Shown: piece after piece, positions 9,820-19,212 of the stretch
How positions within the stretch are numbered: position 1 is the first letter of the stretch
How the letters are laid out: each line of letters begins with the position of its first letter
Assembly (NCBI RefSeq): GCF_024436435.1
Contig: NZ_JAFMZP010000004.1
Location: 620,001 to 684,000, forward strand
Reading direction: 5' to 3'
DNA length: 64,000 bases
DNA from: Desertivirga xinjiangensis
GTDB lineage: Bacteria; Bacteroidota; Bacteroidia; Sphingobacteriales; Sphingobacteriaceae
Notes under the pieces: generated by a model
Database searches by the model: none
Seen by the model: only the letters and a program-made list of their open reading frames with translations
What the model was told of the DNA's origin: nothing
Program-made: the position numbers and the translations under genes

Positions 9820-11694
9820 ATGACGACTATGAAAAAGCAGCTATTTCAGCTATTAATGATTGCCGGAATTTTATCGGTGAGTTCATGCAAGAAGTTTCTC
9901 GAGTTGGACCCTTTAGACGCTCCAACAGAAGCCATTTATTTCAAAACCCCTGAGCAGTTTAAAGCCGCTGCAAACGATTTTTATAATAAAATGATCGGGT
10001 TTAAAAAGATCGATGACAGTAACATATACGACTGGATGGATCCCGGAAGTGACCTTACAGCCATTCCTTCCAGCTATGGCAGGGGGGCAATGAGTGCAAG
10101 TTCAACCGATATTTACTGGAGAAACCCGTATAAATATATCCGTTCAAATAACGTCCTTATCGAGAAAGGAGAAGAATACCAGGGAGATAAAGCCGGAATT
10201 AAGCAATACGTTGCTGCGGCTCATTTCTTCAGGGCCTGGCATTATTTCTTTTTGTTAAAACGCTTTGGAGGGGTGCCAATCGTTACAACTGTTACCGATG
10301 TAAATGACGAAGTGTTATATGGCCCCAGAAATACCAGGTATGAAGTAGTTGATCAGATTATTAGAGATCTGGATATTGCTATCGATGGTTTACCGCTTGA
10401 GGGAAATATTGCTGTTGCTGATAAAGGGCAGTTAAGTTTAGAGGCAGCAAAATCTTTTAAAGCAAGAGTATTATTGTACGAAGCAACATGGGAGAAATAT
10501 GTCGGAGAAAGTACAGACTGGGCACCTGGTCAGAAGAAAGCTGATAATGTAACAGCTTACTTAACAGAGGCTGCAGCTTTAGCTGAAAGTGTAATGAGTA
10601 GCCCCAGCTTTCAGTTGTTTAATGGCGTAGATGAATTAAGTTACTATTATTTATTTGTACTAGAAGATGCAAAATCTAATCCCAGGGGCTTAACTAAAGC
10701 AGCTAATAGAGAATTTATTCTGAAAAGTTTATATGACAAGAACTTAAACAGAGCTGCTGTCAATTTAAGTCATACATTGGGAGGACCCGCAAGTCCATTG
10801 GCCCCAAATCGTAAGATGATGGATATGTATTTGGCAAAAGACGGATTGCCTTACAGATATTCTTCTTTCTACAATGGGTATAATGAGATGACGGATGAAT
10901 TTGAAAACAGAGATAATCGTCTGATCTCACTGGTGAAAAAGCCCGGACAAAAGTACTGGGGCTGGGGAGCTGGCGTAAACGGTGGAGGTGCCGATTATAC
11001 AAAGGCCAACTATACCACTCTGGCAAACTGGCCGGCCAATATTCCAACCTACTATCCGGACCTGTCAACCAACTCAACGCATAGTGGATATGTCAATAGG
11101 AAATGGGTCAGCGAGAATCCGGGTACAGAAACAGAGTATGAATCTTACGATTATCCACAGATCCGTTTAGCAGAAGTTTACTTGATCTATGCAGAAGCGA
11201 AATGCGAGCTGGGTAATGGAAATATTTCGGATGAAGATTTAAATATCTCCATTAATAAAATAAGGACAAGGGCTGGCGTAGCGAATCTATCTGCTTCCCT
11301 GCTTATCACAGCAAACGCAGCGAACCCCGGAAAAACACCGCTTACACTTCTTGGCGAGATAAGAAGAGAACGAGCTTTGGAGCTTTATGGAGAAAATTCA
11401 CGCTTCGATGATTTGAAGCGTTGGGGTATAGCTGAACAAGAATTAAACCAGGACATATTGGGAATTCCTGTTAAGAATCCGGATGGCAGTCCAACAGAAG
11501 TGGCTACGTTTAAGGTATCAGGAGTAAATATTTATAATCCTGCTATATACGCTTATGGAGTTGATGTTCCAACCGGCGCTTTGATTTTAGATCCGGCAGC
11601 TTCGAGGAACTTCACACGAAAACACTATTTGTATCCAATTCCATCCGCCGAGCGGCAATTAAATCCAGGGCTAGATCAAAACCCTGAATGGTAA
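9820..11694 (+). CDS. SusD/RagB-family surface glycan-binding lipoprotein (Region B)
   Basis: The partner of the preceding SusC: a surface lipoprotein that forms the lid of the transporter and binds the glycan. The signal ends in the lipobox SVSSC with KKFLELDP after it, the classic SusD N-terminus. Motifs such as AAAHFFRAWHYFFLLKRFGGVP (first TPR-like helices) and the C-terminal RRERALELYGENSRFDDLKRWG are family signatures. At 624 residues it is slightly long but normal. The first ATG (9820) and a second (9829) are both possible. A terminator-like hairpin follows it, so the downstream genes have their own promoter. Confidence 0.95.
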   Translation: MTTMKKQLFQLLMIAGILSVSSCKKFLELDPLDAPTEAIYFKTPEQFKAAANDFYNKMIGFKKIDDSNIYDWMDPGSDLTAIPSSYGRGAMSASSTDIYWRNPYKYIRSNNVLIEKGEEYQGDKAGIKQYVAAAHFFRAWHYFFLLKRFGGVPIVTTVTDVNDEVLYGPRNTRYEVVDQIIRDLDIAIDGLPLEGNIAVADKGQLSLEAAKSFKARVLLYEATWEKYVGESTDWAPGQKKADNVTAYLTEAAALAESVMSSPSFQLFNGVDELSYYYLFVLEDAKSNPRGLTKAANREFILKSLYDKNLNRAAVNLSHTLGGPASPLAPNRKMMDMYLAKDGLPYRYSSFYNGYNEMTDEFENRDNRLISLVKKPGQKYWGWGAGVNGGGADYTKANYTTLANWPANIPTYYPDLSTNSTHSGYVNRKWVSENPGTETEYESYDYPQIRLAEVYLIYAEAKCELGNGNISDEDLNISINKIRTRAGVANLSASLLITANAANPGKTPLTLLGEIRRERALELYGENSRFDDLKRWGIAEQELNQDILGIPVKNPDGSPTEVATFKVSGVNIYNPAIYAYGVDVPTGALILDPAASRNFTRKHYLYPIPSAERQLNPGLDQNPEW

Positions 11695-11726
11695 GAATAT
11701 TATTGTGATTTCGCAACGTCAAATAA

Positions 11727-11760
11727 ATAATGCCAGCTTTAGTCTGGCATTATTCTAATT
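11727..11760 (+). terminator. Rho-independent terminator after susD
   Basis: A perfect 10-bp stem ATAATGCCAG / CTGGCATTAT (11727-11736, 11744-11753) with a 7-base loop lies 32 bases after the susD stop. It may partly end the susCD transcript so that transporter and enzymes can be expressed at different levels. The rest of the 296-base gap holds the second operator and promoter. Confidence 0.7.
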
Positions 11761-11918
11761 CAGTGATGATTGGTCTTAAGGTTCAGCGCCGACCTCTATC
11801 TTGATTATACGCTTTGAATGAGCGATGGCAATATTTTAAGTCAGACGTACAATTGTTGACAAATCTTAAAAGATATGATCGGAATCTTTGAAAAATAGCA
11901 AAATTCACCTCTTTTTTA

Positions 11919-11932
11919 CTAAACCGATTTAG
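11919..11932. promoter_or_regulatory. LacI-type operator upstream of GH88 operon
   Basis: An exact copy of the 14-nt palindrome CTAAACCGATTTAG found before susC, with the following TTTTT also shared. It ends five bases before a -7 box, the same geometry as at susC. The repeat in two places with matching promoter spacing makes chance unlikely. Confidence 0.75.
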
Positions 11933-11937
11933 TTTTT

Positions 11938-11945
11938 TATATTTG
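11938..11945 (+). promoter_or_regulatory. Bacteroidota -7 promoter box for the GH88-to-GH43 operon
   Basis: TATATTTG matches TAnnTTTG and lies 45 bases before the GH88 ATG, directly after the operator. From here about 21 kb of closely spaced genes run in one direction. Confidence 0.6.
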
Positions 11946-11990
11946 AATGGTTGTTATAATCTTTAGCTGAGTGCCAGGCAGTCATTCTTA

Positions 11991-13217
11991 ATGAGAAATA
12001 TGTATCGATTATCTAAAAATATTGCTGTAGTATTAGTTGCCGCGGGTTTGCTTTGTTCCTGTTCGGTTAAACGCCTGAATGTAGATAAGAACATAGCTTA
12101 TTGCAAAAAACAAGCTTTCAGAACTTTGGCTGATGTTCCTGGAGATCTACCCAATATCCCAAGAAATATAAAAGACGAAGCAGGTAACTGGCGTTATGTC
12201 AATTATAAAGATTGGACCAGTGGTTTTTGGCCTGGAACTTTATGGTATTTATATGAGGCAACAAAAAATGATTCTTTAAAAAAAGAAGCTGAGAGATTCA
12301 CTTCGGAACTGTATAACCTTTCTGTTGAACCAGCTTTTGATCACGATTTGGGGTTCCAGGTATTTAATTCTTATGGGCATGGTTACCGGTTAGCCGGAGA
12401 TGAAGAATATAAGAAGATCGTTTTGCGCACCGCTGATACACTGGCAACTCTGTTTAATCCTAAAGTAGGCACCATTTTATCGTGGCCACGTTCGGTTCCC
12501 AATATGGACTGGCCTCAGCATAATACCATTATAGACAATATGATCAACCTGGAACTATTGTTCTGGGCGTCAAAAAACGGAGGCACAAAAGGCCTGTATG
12601 ATATCGCTGTAAAGCATGCGGAAACCACGATGCTGAACCATTTTCGTAAGGATTACACATCCTATCATGTGGTGGTTTATAATAAAGAAACTGGCAAGAG
12701 AATTAAACAGGTTACTCATCAGGGCTATGCCGATGATAGCATGTGGGCCAGAGGGCAGTCATGGGCAATTTATGGGTATACTATGGTTTACCGCGAAACT
12801 AGAGACGAAAGGTTTTTAGATTTTGCTCAAAAGGTAAGCGATGTATATCTTGATAGACTGCCTGAAGATCTGATCCCTTATTGGGATTTTAATGCACCCG
12901 ATATTCCGGATGCTCCTAAAGATGCTTCTGCAGCTGGCGTCGTAGCATCAGGTTTACTGGAACTCTCGACTTTTGTGAAAGACGAAGCTAAAGCAAAACG
13001 TTACCGTGAAGTGGCCGAAAAGATGATAAAAAATCTGTCATCGGCAGAATATCAAAGCAGGGAAAAGAATTCGGCTTTTATTACCCATGTTACAGGACAT
13101 AAACCAAATGGAACGGAGATAGACACGTCCATCAATTACGGCGATTACTATTATATCGAAGCATTGGTTCGTTTGAAGAAATTACAGCAAGCGAAAAGCA
13201 TTTACGAAAACCTATAG
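11991..13217 (+). CDS. GH88 unsaturated glucuronyl hydrolase
   Basis: Removes the 4,5-unsaturated uronic acid left at the non-reducing end of oligosaccharides by a polysaccharide lyase. The N-terminus is a lipoprotein signal (lipobox near LLCSC). The (alpha/alpha)6 barrel carries DWTSGFWPG, HDLGFQ (D119) and IDNMINLELL (D182); the spacing of these two Asp residues fits the catalytic pair known in Bacillus UGL. YADDSMWARGQSW is another GH88 signature that separates it from GH105. At 408 residues it is of normal size. It implies that the locus makes lyase products with unsaturated glucuronate, which agrees with the heparinase II/III-type gene at 19213. Confidence 0.93.
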   Translation: MRNMYRLSKNIAVVLVAAGLLCSCSVKRLNVDKNIAYCKKQAFRTLADVPGDLPNIPRNIKDEAGNWRYVNYKDWTSGFWPGTLWYLYEATKNDSLKKEAERFTSELYNLSVEPAFDHDLGFQVFNSYGHGYRLAGDEEYKKIVLRTADTLATLFNPKVGTILSWPRSVPNMDWPQHNTIIDNMINLELLFWASKNGGTKGLYDIAVKHAETTMLNHFRKDYTSYHVVVYNKETGKRIKQVTHQGYADDSMWARGQSWAIYGYTMVYRETRDERFLDFAQKVSDVYLDRLPEDLIPYWDFNAPDIPDAPKDASAAGVVASGLLELSTFVKDEAKAKRYREVAEKMIKNLSSAEYQSREKNSAFITHVTGHKPNGTEIDTSINYGDYYYIEALVRLKKLQQAKSIYENL

Positions 13218-13218
13218 A

Positions 13219-15099
13219 ATGAAAGTATTTACAAGTATTCTTATGCTCATACTGTTCAGCTTTTTCTCAAAAGCTGAAGACCGGTACGAAGTAAAATCTC
13301 CTGATGGATTGTTAATATTTAATATCCGGCAGGAATCAAGGAATAGCCAAAAAGCATTTTATTACAGCGTTAACTATAAGGGCAAAGAAGTAATCAAAGA
13401 GTCCTTGCTGGACTTACAGTTCGATAATTATTTATCAGAGCGGGCAATGGCCCTCAAGGCTGATACACAAAAAAGATGGTTCGGAAATTTAAAGATTACT
13501 GGTGTAAGAACGATTGCAAAAGATACCACCTGGAAACCAGTAGTTGGCGAAAACGCCGCCATAAGAGATCGCTATAATGCACTCAGCATTTCTACTGTAA
13601 AAGAAGATAATGCCATGTACTTGATGAATATTGAGGTACGCGTGTATAATGAGGGAGTAGGATTTCGCTTTTTCTTTCCCGAAAATGAAAAAGGAACTTA
13701 TTACAGGGTGGTCTCGGAAAATACAGAATTTACTCTGCCGGATGGAACGAAGGCATGGCATGCCGAATGGGCGCAGGCTCCTTATCAGCTATTGCCCTTG
13801 AAAAACTGGAGGCATGAGAGCGAACGCCCCCTGACACTGGAGTTGCCAAACAATTTGTTTGTCTGCTTAGCAGAAGCCAAAATGGTAGACTACAGTCGTA
13901 CTAAGTTTAAGCTAAGCGAGGCGAAGCCTAATACTATTGTAACATCTATCCACGACCCTGCAGATCTGATCTCTCCATTTGCAACACCCTGGCGGGTTAT
14001 CATGGTGGCGGAAAAGGCAAGCAGGCTGATAGAGAATAATGAGATTCTGTTGAATTTAAATGACCCGTCCCGTATTTCGGATGAAAGTTGGATAAAACCT
14101 GGTAAGATTATCAGGGTGATGAAACAAACGACCAGAGATGCTTTACAAAACATCGATTTTGCAGCCGAAAGAAAGTTGCAGTATGTTCTCTTTGACTGGA
14201 AATGGTATGGACCTGCATTTAGTTTCAGTTCTGATGCGACTAAAGTCGCCATTCCGGACTTTGATCTGCCTAAAATTATCAGCTATGCGAAAGACAAAGG
14301 TATTGGTGTATGGCTTTATGTAAATCAACAGGCCTTATTAGCTCAGTCTGATTCGCTGTTCAGCATTTACAAGGATTGGGGAATAAAGGGGGTGAAGTTT
14401 GGGTTTGTTGTAAACGGATCGCATCGTTGGACAAACTGGTTGCAAGGCGCTTTTAAAAAAGCTGCCGATAATCAAATGATGGTGAATGTACATGACGATT
14501 GGCGGCCAACAGGGGAACAACGTACATGGCCTAATCTCATGACATCAGAAGGTATAAGAGGAAATGAAGAAATGCCGGACGCTACCAGCAATACCGTTCT
14601 TCCTTTTACGAGGATGATTGCTGGTGCAGGAGACTATACCATTTGCTATTACGACTCCCGGATCAAAACCTCACATGCACATCAGTTAGCATTGGCAGTG
14701 GTCTATTATAGCCCTTTGCAAACTTTGTATTGGTATGATACACCTGATAAATACCAGGGAGAGCCCGAAATAGAATTTTTTGACAAGGTGCCTACTACAT
14801 GGGACGAAACCAAAGTTCTGGGGGGAAGACCAGGAGAGTACGTCAGTACTGCAAGGAGGAATGGAGAGGACTGGTTTTTGGGAACAATCACGAACAATGA
14901 GAAAAGAACTGTAAAGGTATCGCTTGATTTCTTGCCAAAAGGAAAGAAATACACGGCCACCATTTACGCTGATGATCCCTCAGTACAGACCAGAACCAAA
15001 GTTGGCGTAACCGAAATGAGTGTTACCAATAAGACAGTACTGGATGTGAAATTAGCTGCCTCTGGAGGGCATGCGATGTGGATAAGACTTAAGGAATAA
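13219..15099 (+). CDS. GH97 glycoside hydrolase with atypical active-site motifs
   Basis: A secreted 626-residue protein beginning one base after the GH88 stop. It has the N-terminal beta-super-sandwich of GH97 (YEVKSPDGLLIFNI, VGFRFFFP, YQLLPLKNW), a TIM barrel (YVLFDWKWYGP, VWLYVNQQA) and a C-terminal sandwich. Retaining GH97 alpha-galactosidases carry an Asp nucleophile in a V-K-x-D-F motif; here the equivalent reads VKFGF (G395). Inverting SusB-type members use Glu in an HE motif; here it is HDDWRPTG (D426). A WDETKVL Glu (about E530) remains. So the fold is clear, but the activity (alpha-glucosidase, alpha-galactosidase, other) is not. Confidence 0.88.
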   Translation: MKVFTSILMLILFSFFSKAEDRYEVKSPDGLLIFNIRQESRNSQKAFYYSVNYKGKEVIKESLLDLQFDNYLSERAMALKADTQKRWFGNLKITGVRTIAKDTTWKPVVGENAAIRDRYNALSISTVKEDNAMYLMNIEVRVYNEGVGFRFFFPENEKGTYYRVVSENTEFTLPDGTKAWHAEWAQAPYQLLPLKNWRHESERPLTLELPNNLFVCLAEAKMVDYSRTKFKLSEAKPNTIVTSIHDPADLISPFATPWRVIMVAEKASRLIENNEILLNLNDPSRISDESWIKPGKIIRVMKQTTRDALQNIDFAAERKLQYVLFDWKWYGPAFSFSSDATKVAIPDFDLPKIISYAKDKGIGVWLYVNQQALLAQSDSLFSIYKDWGIKGVKFGFVVNGSHRWTNWLQGAFKKAADNQMMVNVHDDWRPTGEQRTWPNLMTSEGIRGNEEMPDATSNTVLPFTRMIAGAGDYTICYYDSRIKTSHAHQLALAVVYYSPLQTLYWYDTPDKYQGEPEIEFFDKVPTTWDETKVLGGRPGEYVSTARRNGEDWFLGTITNNEKRTVKVSLDFLPKGKKYTATIYADDPSVQTRTKVGVTEMSVTNKTVLDVKLAASGGHAMWIRLKE

Positions 15100-15113
15100 T
15101 AGAATATACATAG

Positions 15114-16001
15114 ATGAATAACGAGGAAAGTAACATTGTTGTCGCAGGTGCTGATGTTGGTGGTTCGCATATTACAGTCGCTTTAGTAGGCTTAACAGGC
15201 AAATGCTTAATAGAAGATACATCGGTAAGAAAGTATGTAAATAGTAAAGGGGACGCCAAAGAGATTTTAGAAAGCTGGCTGTTTGTTCTTAGGGCCGTTC
15301 TAGAAAAAGGGGGTGGTATGATAAATAAGCTTGCTTTTTCTATGCCAGGTCCCTTTGATTATGAGAACGGGATCTCCTATATAAAAGGGCTGGACAAATA
15401 TGAAGCTATTTACGGCCTTAATGTTAGGGAATATTTAGCTGCTCAGCTGAAGCTGGAGCCTGGAAATATTATTTTTAGAAATGATGCAGAGGCCTTCCTG
15501 CATGGCGAGGTTTTTTGCGGGGCCGGCAGAAATATGGGTAAAGTTGTAGGCTTGACCTTAGGAACTGGCTTTGGGTCTGCTATAAGTAATAAAGGAGTAA
15601 CTCAGGATCTTAACTTGGGGAGTGAACCGTTTAAGGATAGCATAGCTGATGATTACTTTACCACCCGCTGGTTTATTAAAAGATTCCATGAACTTAACGG
15701 TATTCAGGTTGATAATGTGAAGGAGATGGTGGATCTGATAGAATACGATGGCTTGAATAGCAGCATATTTGACGAGTACTGCAACAACCTGGCTCTTTTT
15801 ATGGTGCCATTTTTACTCAAGGAACAACCTGAGGCAATCATCCTTGGAGGGAACATTGCAAAGGCTAGCCATCTGTTTTTAGATAAATTAAAAAGCTGTC
15901 TGCGAAACTTTGATCTGGAACCTGTATTTAAGATAGCAGAATTAAACGAGGATGCTGCCTTAATTGGTGCGGCAGCTTCTTTTGAGCCCGTTTTATTATA
16001 A
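15114..16001 (+). CDS. ROK-family sugar kinase-like protein
   Basis: A cytoplasmic 295-residue protein of the ROK (repressor, ORF, kinase) fold without a DNA-binding domain. It shows the ATP-binding GADVGGSH motif (phosphate 1), FRNDAEAFLHGE with the probable catalytic Asp, and LGTGFGSA (phosphate 2). It lacks the E-I-G-H and Cys-rich CxCGxxGCxE zinc motif present in most ROK hexokinases; the stretch after LGTGFGSA goes straight to LNLGSEPFKDSIADDYF. It is encoded between GH97 and an MFS transporter, so phosphorylation of an imported monosaccharide, such as glucose, is the likely job. Which sugar it takes is unknown. Confidence 0.85.
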   Translation: MNNEESNIVVAGADVGGSHITVALVGLTGKCLIEDTSVRKYVNSKGDAKEILESWLFVLRAVLEKGGGMINKLAFSMPGPFDYENGISYIKGLDKYEAIYGLNVREYLAAQLKLEPGNIIFRNDAEAFLHGEVFCGAGRNMGKVVGLTLGTGFGSAISNKGVTQDLNLGSEPFKDSIADDYFTTRWFIKRFHELNGIQVDNVKEMVDLIEYDGLNSSIFDEYCNNLALFMVPFLLKEQPEAIILGGNIAKASHLFLDKLKSCLRNFDLEPVFKIAELNEDAALIGAAASFEPVLL

Positions 16002-16035
16002 TGTCATTATAACTGTAATTATTTTACGAAATAGA

Positions 16036-17271
16036 ATGGACCACACAGCAAAGTTCACCGAAAGAAAGTTTATCCTTACCTTAATATTCGTTGTTTCTTT
16101 ATTCGCATTATGGGGATTGGCATTATCCATGAGTGATGTCTTAAACAAGCATTTTCAAAATGTATTAAATATTTCTAAATCCCAATCAGGGCTCATACAA
16201 TTTTCTGTTTTTGGCGCTTACTTCATTATGAGTATTCCTGCCGGGATGTTTATGAAAAAATTTGGCTATAAAAGTGGAGTACTGCTGGGACTCAGCTTGT
16301 TTGCAGCGGGTACATTCTTATTTGTACCGGCAGCTAATACAGAATCATTCGGCTTTTTCAGGATCGCCTTATTCATCTTAGGCTGTGGGATGGCTACCCT
16401 CGAAACAGTAGCCCATCCTTTTGTGGCTTCTTTGGGTGATCAGAGAACATCGGATCAAAGGATAAACTTTGCACAATCTTTTAATGCTGTTGGATCCATT
16501 ATTGGCCCATTATTAGGTTCGTATTTTTTATTAAGAGCAACGCACGGCGGTGCTGATAATAACCTTGATTCTGTAAAGGATCTTTATCTGTGTATCGGTC
16601 TGTTTATTGTTGTATTGGCGGTTTCTTTTTCATTTGTTAAAGTCCCGGCATTGATTGACCCCCATGTGGCGCCTACTACAGAAAATCTGGAAGCTGTAAA
16701 TATTGACGCTGCCCCCGGTAAAAAGCTTTTCGCACATAAGCATTTCGCCTGGGCTGTAGTATCACAGTTTTTCAATGTAGCAGCGCAGGCTGGAACCTGG
16801 GCATACTTCATCAATTATGGTGTGGACGTTATGGGTTTTACAGATTCGAAAGCTGCAAATTATCTGGTGCTTTTCATGGTATTCATGATGATTGGGCGGT
16901 TTACAGGGACGTTTTTAATGAAATTTATCGCGCCAAATAGGTTACTGGCCATTTTTGCATTAGGCAGTATAATGTCTTGTATTTTTGTTGCCCAGGGCTT
17001 AGGATGGTTTTCTTATATTGCACTACTCATGATCAACTTCTTCTTTAGTATCATGTTCCCTACCATTTTTAGTTTAGGATTGAAGAACCTGGGGCACCAT
17101 ACCCAACAAGCTTCTTCATTTATATCTATGGGAGTAGTTGGAGGTGCATTTTTTCCATTGATCATGGGATCTGTTGCCAATCACGATGTTGCTCAGGCAT
17201 ATTATTTACCCATTGTTTGCTACGTAGTGATTTTCCTGTTTGGTGCTAAATTTTATAAAGTGAAGAGGTAA
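16036..17271 (+). CDS. FucP-like MFS sugar transporter
   Basis: An inner-membrane sugar:proton symporter with about 12 hydrophobic segments. The best start is ATG 16036 (MDHTAKFTERKF), because the longer frame from 15964 overlaps the ROK gene by 38 bases. Motifs LFALWGLALSMSDVLNKHFQ in the first helix and LGCGMATLETVAHPFV further on are characteristic of the fucose/glucose-galactose (FHS) family of the MFS. The sequence LIQFSVFGAYFIMSIPAGM fits helix 2. Its place after a sugar kinase implies import of a monosaccharide released in the periplasm by the GH88/GH97/GH51/GH106 enzymes. L-rhamnose, L-arabinose or glucose are possible cargoes. Confidence 0.9.
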   Translation: MDHTAKFTERKFILTLIFVVSLFALWGLALSMSDVLNKHFQNVLNISKSQSGLIQFSVFGAYFIMSIPAGMFMKKFGYKSGVLLGLSLFAAGTFLFVPAANTESFGFFRIALFILGCGMATLETVAHPFVASLGDQRTSDQRINFAQSFNAVGSIIGPLLGSYFLLRATHGGADNNLDSVKDLYLCIGLFIVVLAVSFSFVKVPALIDPHVAPTTENLEAVNIDAAPGKKLFAHKHFAWAVVSQFFNVAAQAGTWAYFINYGVDVMGFTDSKAANYLVLFMVFMMIGRFTGTFLMKFIAPNRLLAIFALGSIMSCIFVAQGLGWFSYIALLMINFFFSIMFPTIFSLGLKNLGHHTQQASSFISMGVVGGAFFPLIMGSVANHDVAQAYYLPIVCYVVIFLFGAKFYKVKR

Positions 17272-17300
17272 GCGAAGGTTTAATTAACTATTGTCTGAGC

Positions 17301-19190
17301 ATGTGCAAAATGAAGTTACCTGTTTTTCTAACCTTCCTGGTATTGTTGAAGGTTTCAGGAGTAAAGGCTCAAAAGAATAAATACGATTTCTCGCTGCTAG
17401 ACAAAAAGATACAGGGCTGGGTCGATTCAGGTTATTACAATGGAACATCCGTTATAGTCGCCCACGACAATAGGATCGTCCATGAAAAATATTATGGCTC
17501 ATATCAGCCGGAAACGGTAGCCTACATAGCATCTGCCGGTAAATGGCTGGCTGCTGCAGCTATAGCTGCGGTAGTGGACGAAGGGAAGTTATCCTGGGAT
17601 GATAAAGTAAACAAATGGTTACCCGAGTTTGCGGACAGCAAGGGAGAAGCAACCTTACGACAACTTTTTTCACATACTGCAGGGTACCCGGATTATCAAC
17701 CCAAAGGAGAGAGGCCGGATAACTACCAGTCTTTGGAAGAATCAGTAAAACATATAGTCCGCTTACCGGCCGACACAGTTCCGGGTACGAAATTTAAATA
17801 CGGCGGTTTGGCCATGCAGGTGGCAGGCCGGATGGCGGAACTGGCAACCGGCAGGAAATGGGATGAATTATTCCATGAAAAGATAGCAAAGCCTTTAGAA
17901 ATGAGGCATACTGCTTTTACTCCGGTTGATGAAACGCCCGGTCATAATCCCATGCTTGGTGGCGGGGCTAGAACGAGTTTGAAAGACTATTTCAATTTCC
18001 TGCAAATGTTTGCCAATAATGGTGTTTTTAAAGGGAAGAAAGTGCTTTCCCGGCGAGCCATTAATGAAATCTCTTCCAATCAGGTGTTAGATGCAAAGAT
18101 CAATGCGAAGGAATTCCCCGAAGCGGTGAGGGCATCCTATCATCATGGGATATACGGTTTGGGAATGTGGCTGGAAGAAACAGATCAGGCTGGAAATGCG
18201 CTCTTGCTAAGTAGTCCAAGCTGGGCAGGTGCTTATCCATGGATAGATAGAACAACTAATAGCTACGGTTTTCTGTTAGCTAGAATCAAAGAAAATAAGA
18301 ATGGTTTTAATGCATTTTATGCTAGTCCGGTATTGCCGTACCTGGTTAGAGATATCTTAGGTAAGAGTGGACGTAAAAATGTAAAAACAGGCTACGTAGA
18401 GGTTGAGAAAGATACCAGGTTATATTATGAAATAAGCGGTAAAGGGGAGCCCTTAATATTACTGCATGGTCATTCCTTCGACCATCAAATGTGGGATCCG
18501 CAGATTGAAGCTCTGGCTTCGAAATATCAGGTCATTCGGTACGATTTGCGGGGATACGGGCGCTCGGCTATGCCAAAAGAAGGCAAAGAATTTTTACATG
18601 CGGAGGATCTGCGAAAATTGATGGATGCCTTAAAAATAAAAAAAGCACATATTGTCGGACTGTCCTTAGGTGGCTTTGTCGGTACCGATTTTGTGGCACT
18701 TTACCAGGACAGAATTCTTTCTGCAACAATGGCTAGCGGCGATATTTTTGAGGTGCCCGGTCCAGACGAGCCCTGGACGGCAGCATCGTTAGCAAAAAGA
18801 CGTTTAGAAATTAAACAATATCAAAAAGAAGGCATATTCCAGAATAAAAAGAAATGGTATAACGCATTAACCACGCGCAATGGTGAGCCGCTGTATGCTA
18901 TCAGGAAACCTGTTTGGGAAGCCATTTATAAATGGGACGCCTGGCAGCCACTTCATGTAGAGCCGAGATTGGTTTTGGGCAGAAATGTTAAAGAAAAGCT
19001 GAGAAATATAGATGTGCAGGTACCGGTAATGGTCCTAACCGGAGATGCTGACTTAAATCTTAAAAATAAATTACTTGCTTTAATTCCAACAGCTCGCCAG
19101 GTAATAATTAAAAATGCGGGGCACATGAGCAATCTGGAGAATCCGGAAGGATTTAATCAAGCCCTGCTACGCTTTCTGAGCGATAAATAA
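17301..19190 (+). CDS. Secreted serine beta-lactamase-like / alpha-beta hydrolase fusion protein
   Basis: A 629-residue two-domain protein with a signal peptide (cleavage near VKAQ). Residues about 28-345 form a class-C beta-lactamase/penicillin-binding-like esterase domain with the S-x-x-K motif SAGK (S78, K81) and LRQLFSHTAGYPDY; the usual YxN motif seems to be KYGG. Residues about 355-629 form an alpha/beta hydrolase with an LHGHSFDHQMW oxyanion loop, nucleophile GLSLGG (S455), acid in TGDADLN and base in NAGHMSN. Both halves are serine hydrolase folds and either could remove acyl groups from a glycan. It is in the Region B operon; the function is inferred as carbohydrate de-esterification at most. 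Confidence 0.85.
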   Translation: MCKMKLPVFLTFLVLLKVSGVKAQKNKYDFSLLDKKIQGWVDSGYYNGTSVIVAHDNRIVHEKYYGSYQPETVAYIASAGKWLAAAAIAAVVDEGKLSWDDKVNKWLPEFADSKGEATLRQLFSHTAGYPDYQPKGERPDNYQSLEESVKHIVRLPADTVPGTKFKYGGLAMQVAGRMAELATGRKWDELFHEKIAKPLEMRHTAFTPVDETPGHNPMLGGGARTSLKDYFNFLQMFANNGVFKGKKVLSRRAINEISSNQVLDAKINAKEFPEAVRASYHHGIYGLGMWLEETDQAGNALLLSSPSWAGAYPWIDRTTNSYGFLLARIKENKNGFNAFYASPVLPYLVRDILGKSGRKNVKTGYVEVEKDTRLYYEISGKGEPLILLHGHSFDHQMWDPQIEALASKYQVIRYDLRGYGRSAMPKEGKEFLHAEDLRKLMDALKIKKAHIVGLSLGGFVGTDFVALYQDRILSATMASGDIFEVPGPDEPWTAASLAKRRLEIKQYQKEGIFQNKKKWYNALTTRNGEPLYAIRKPVWEAIYKWDAWQPLHVEPRLVLGRNVKEKLRNIDVQVPVMVLTGDADLNLKNKLLALIPTARQVIIKNAGHMSNLENPEGFNQALLRFLSDK

Positions 19191-19212
19191 TATTTGAACT
19201 TAATCGATTGCA

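Noticed and set aside
15964-16035. 24-residue N-terminal extension of the MFS transporter
   Set aside because: It overlaps the end of the ROK gene by 38 bases, and the MFS family N-terminus fits the ATG at 16036.
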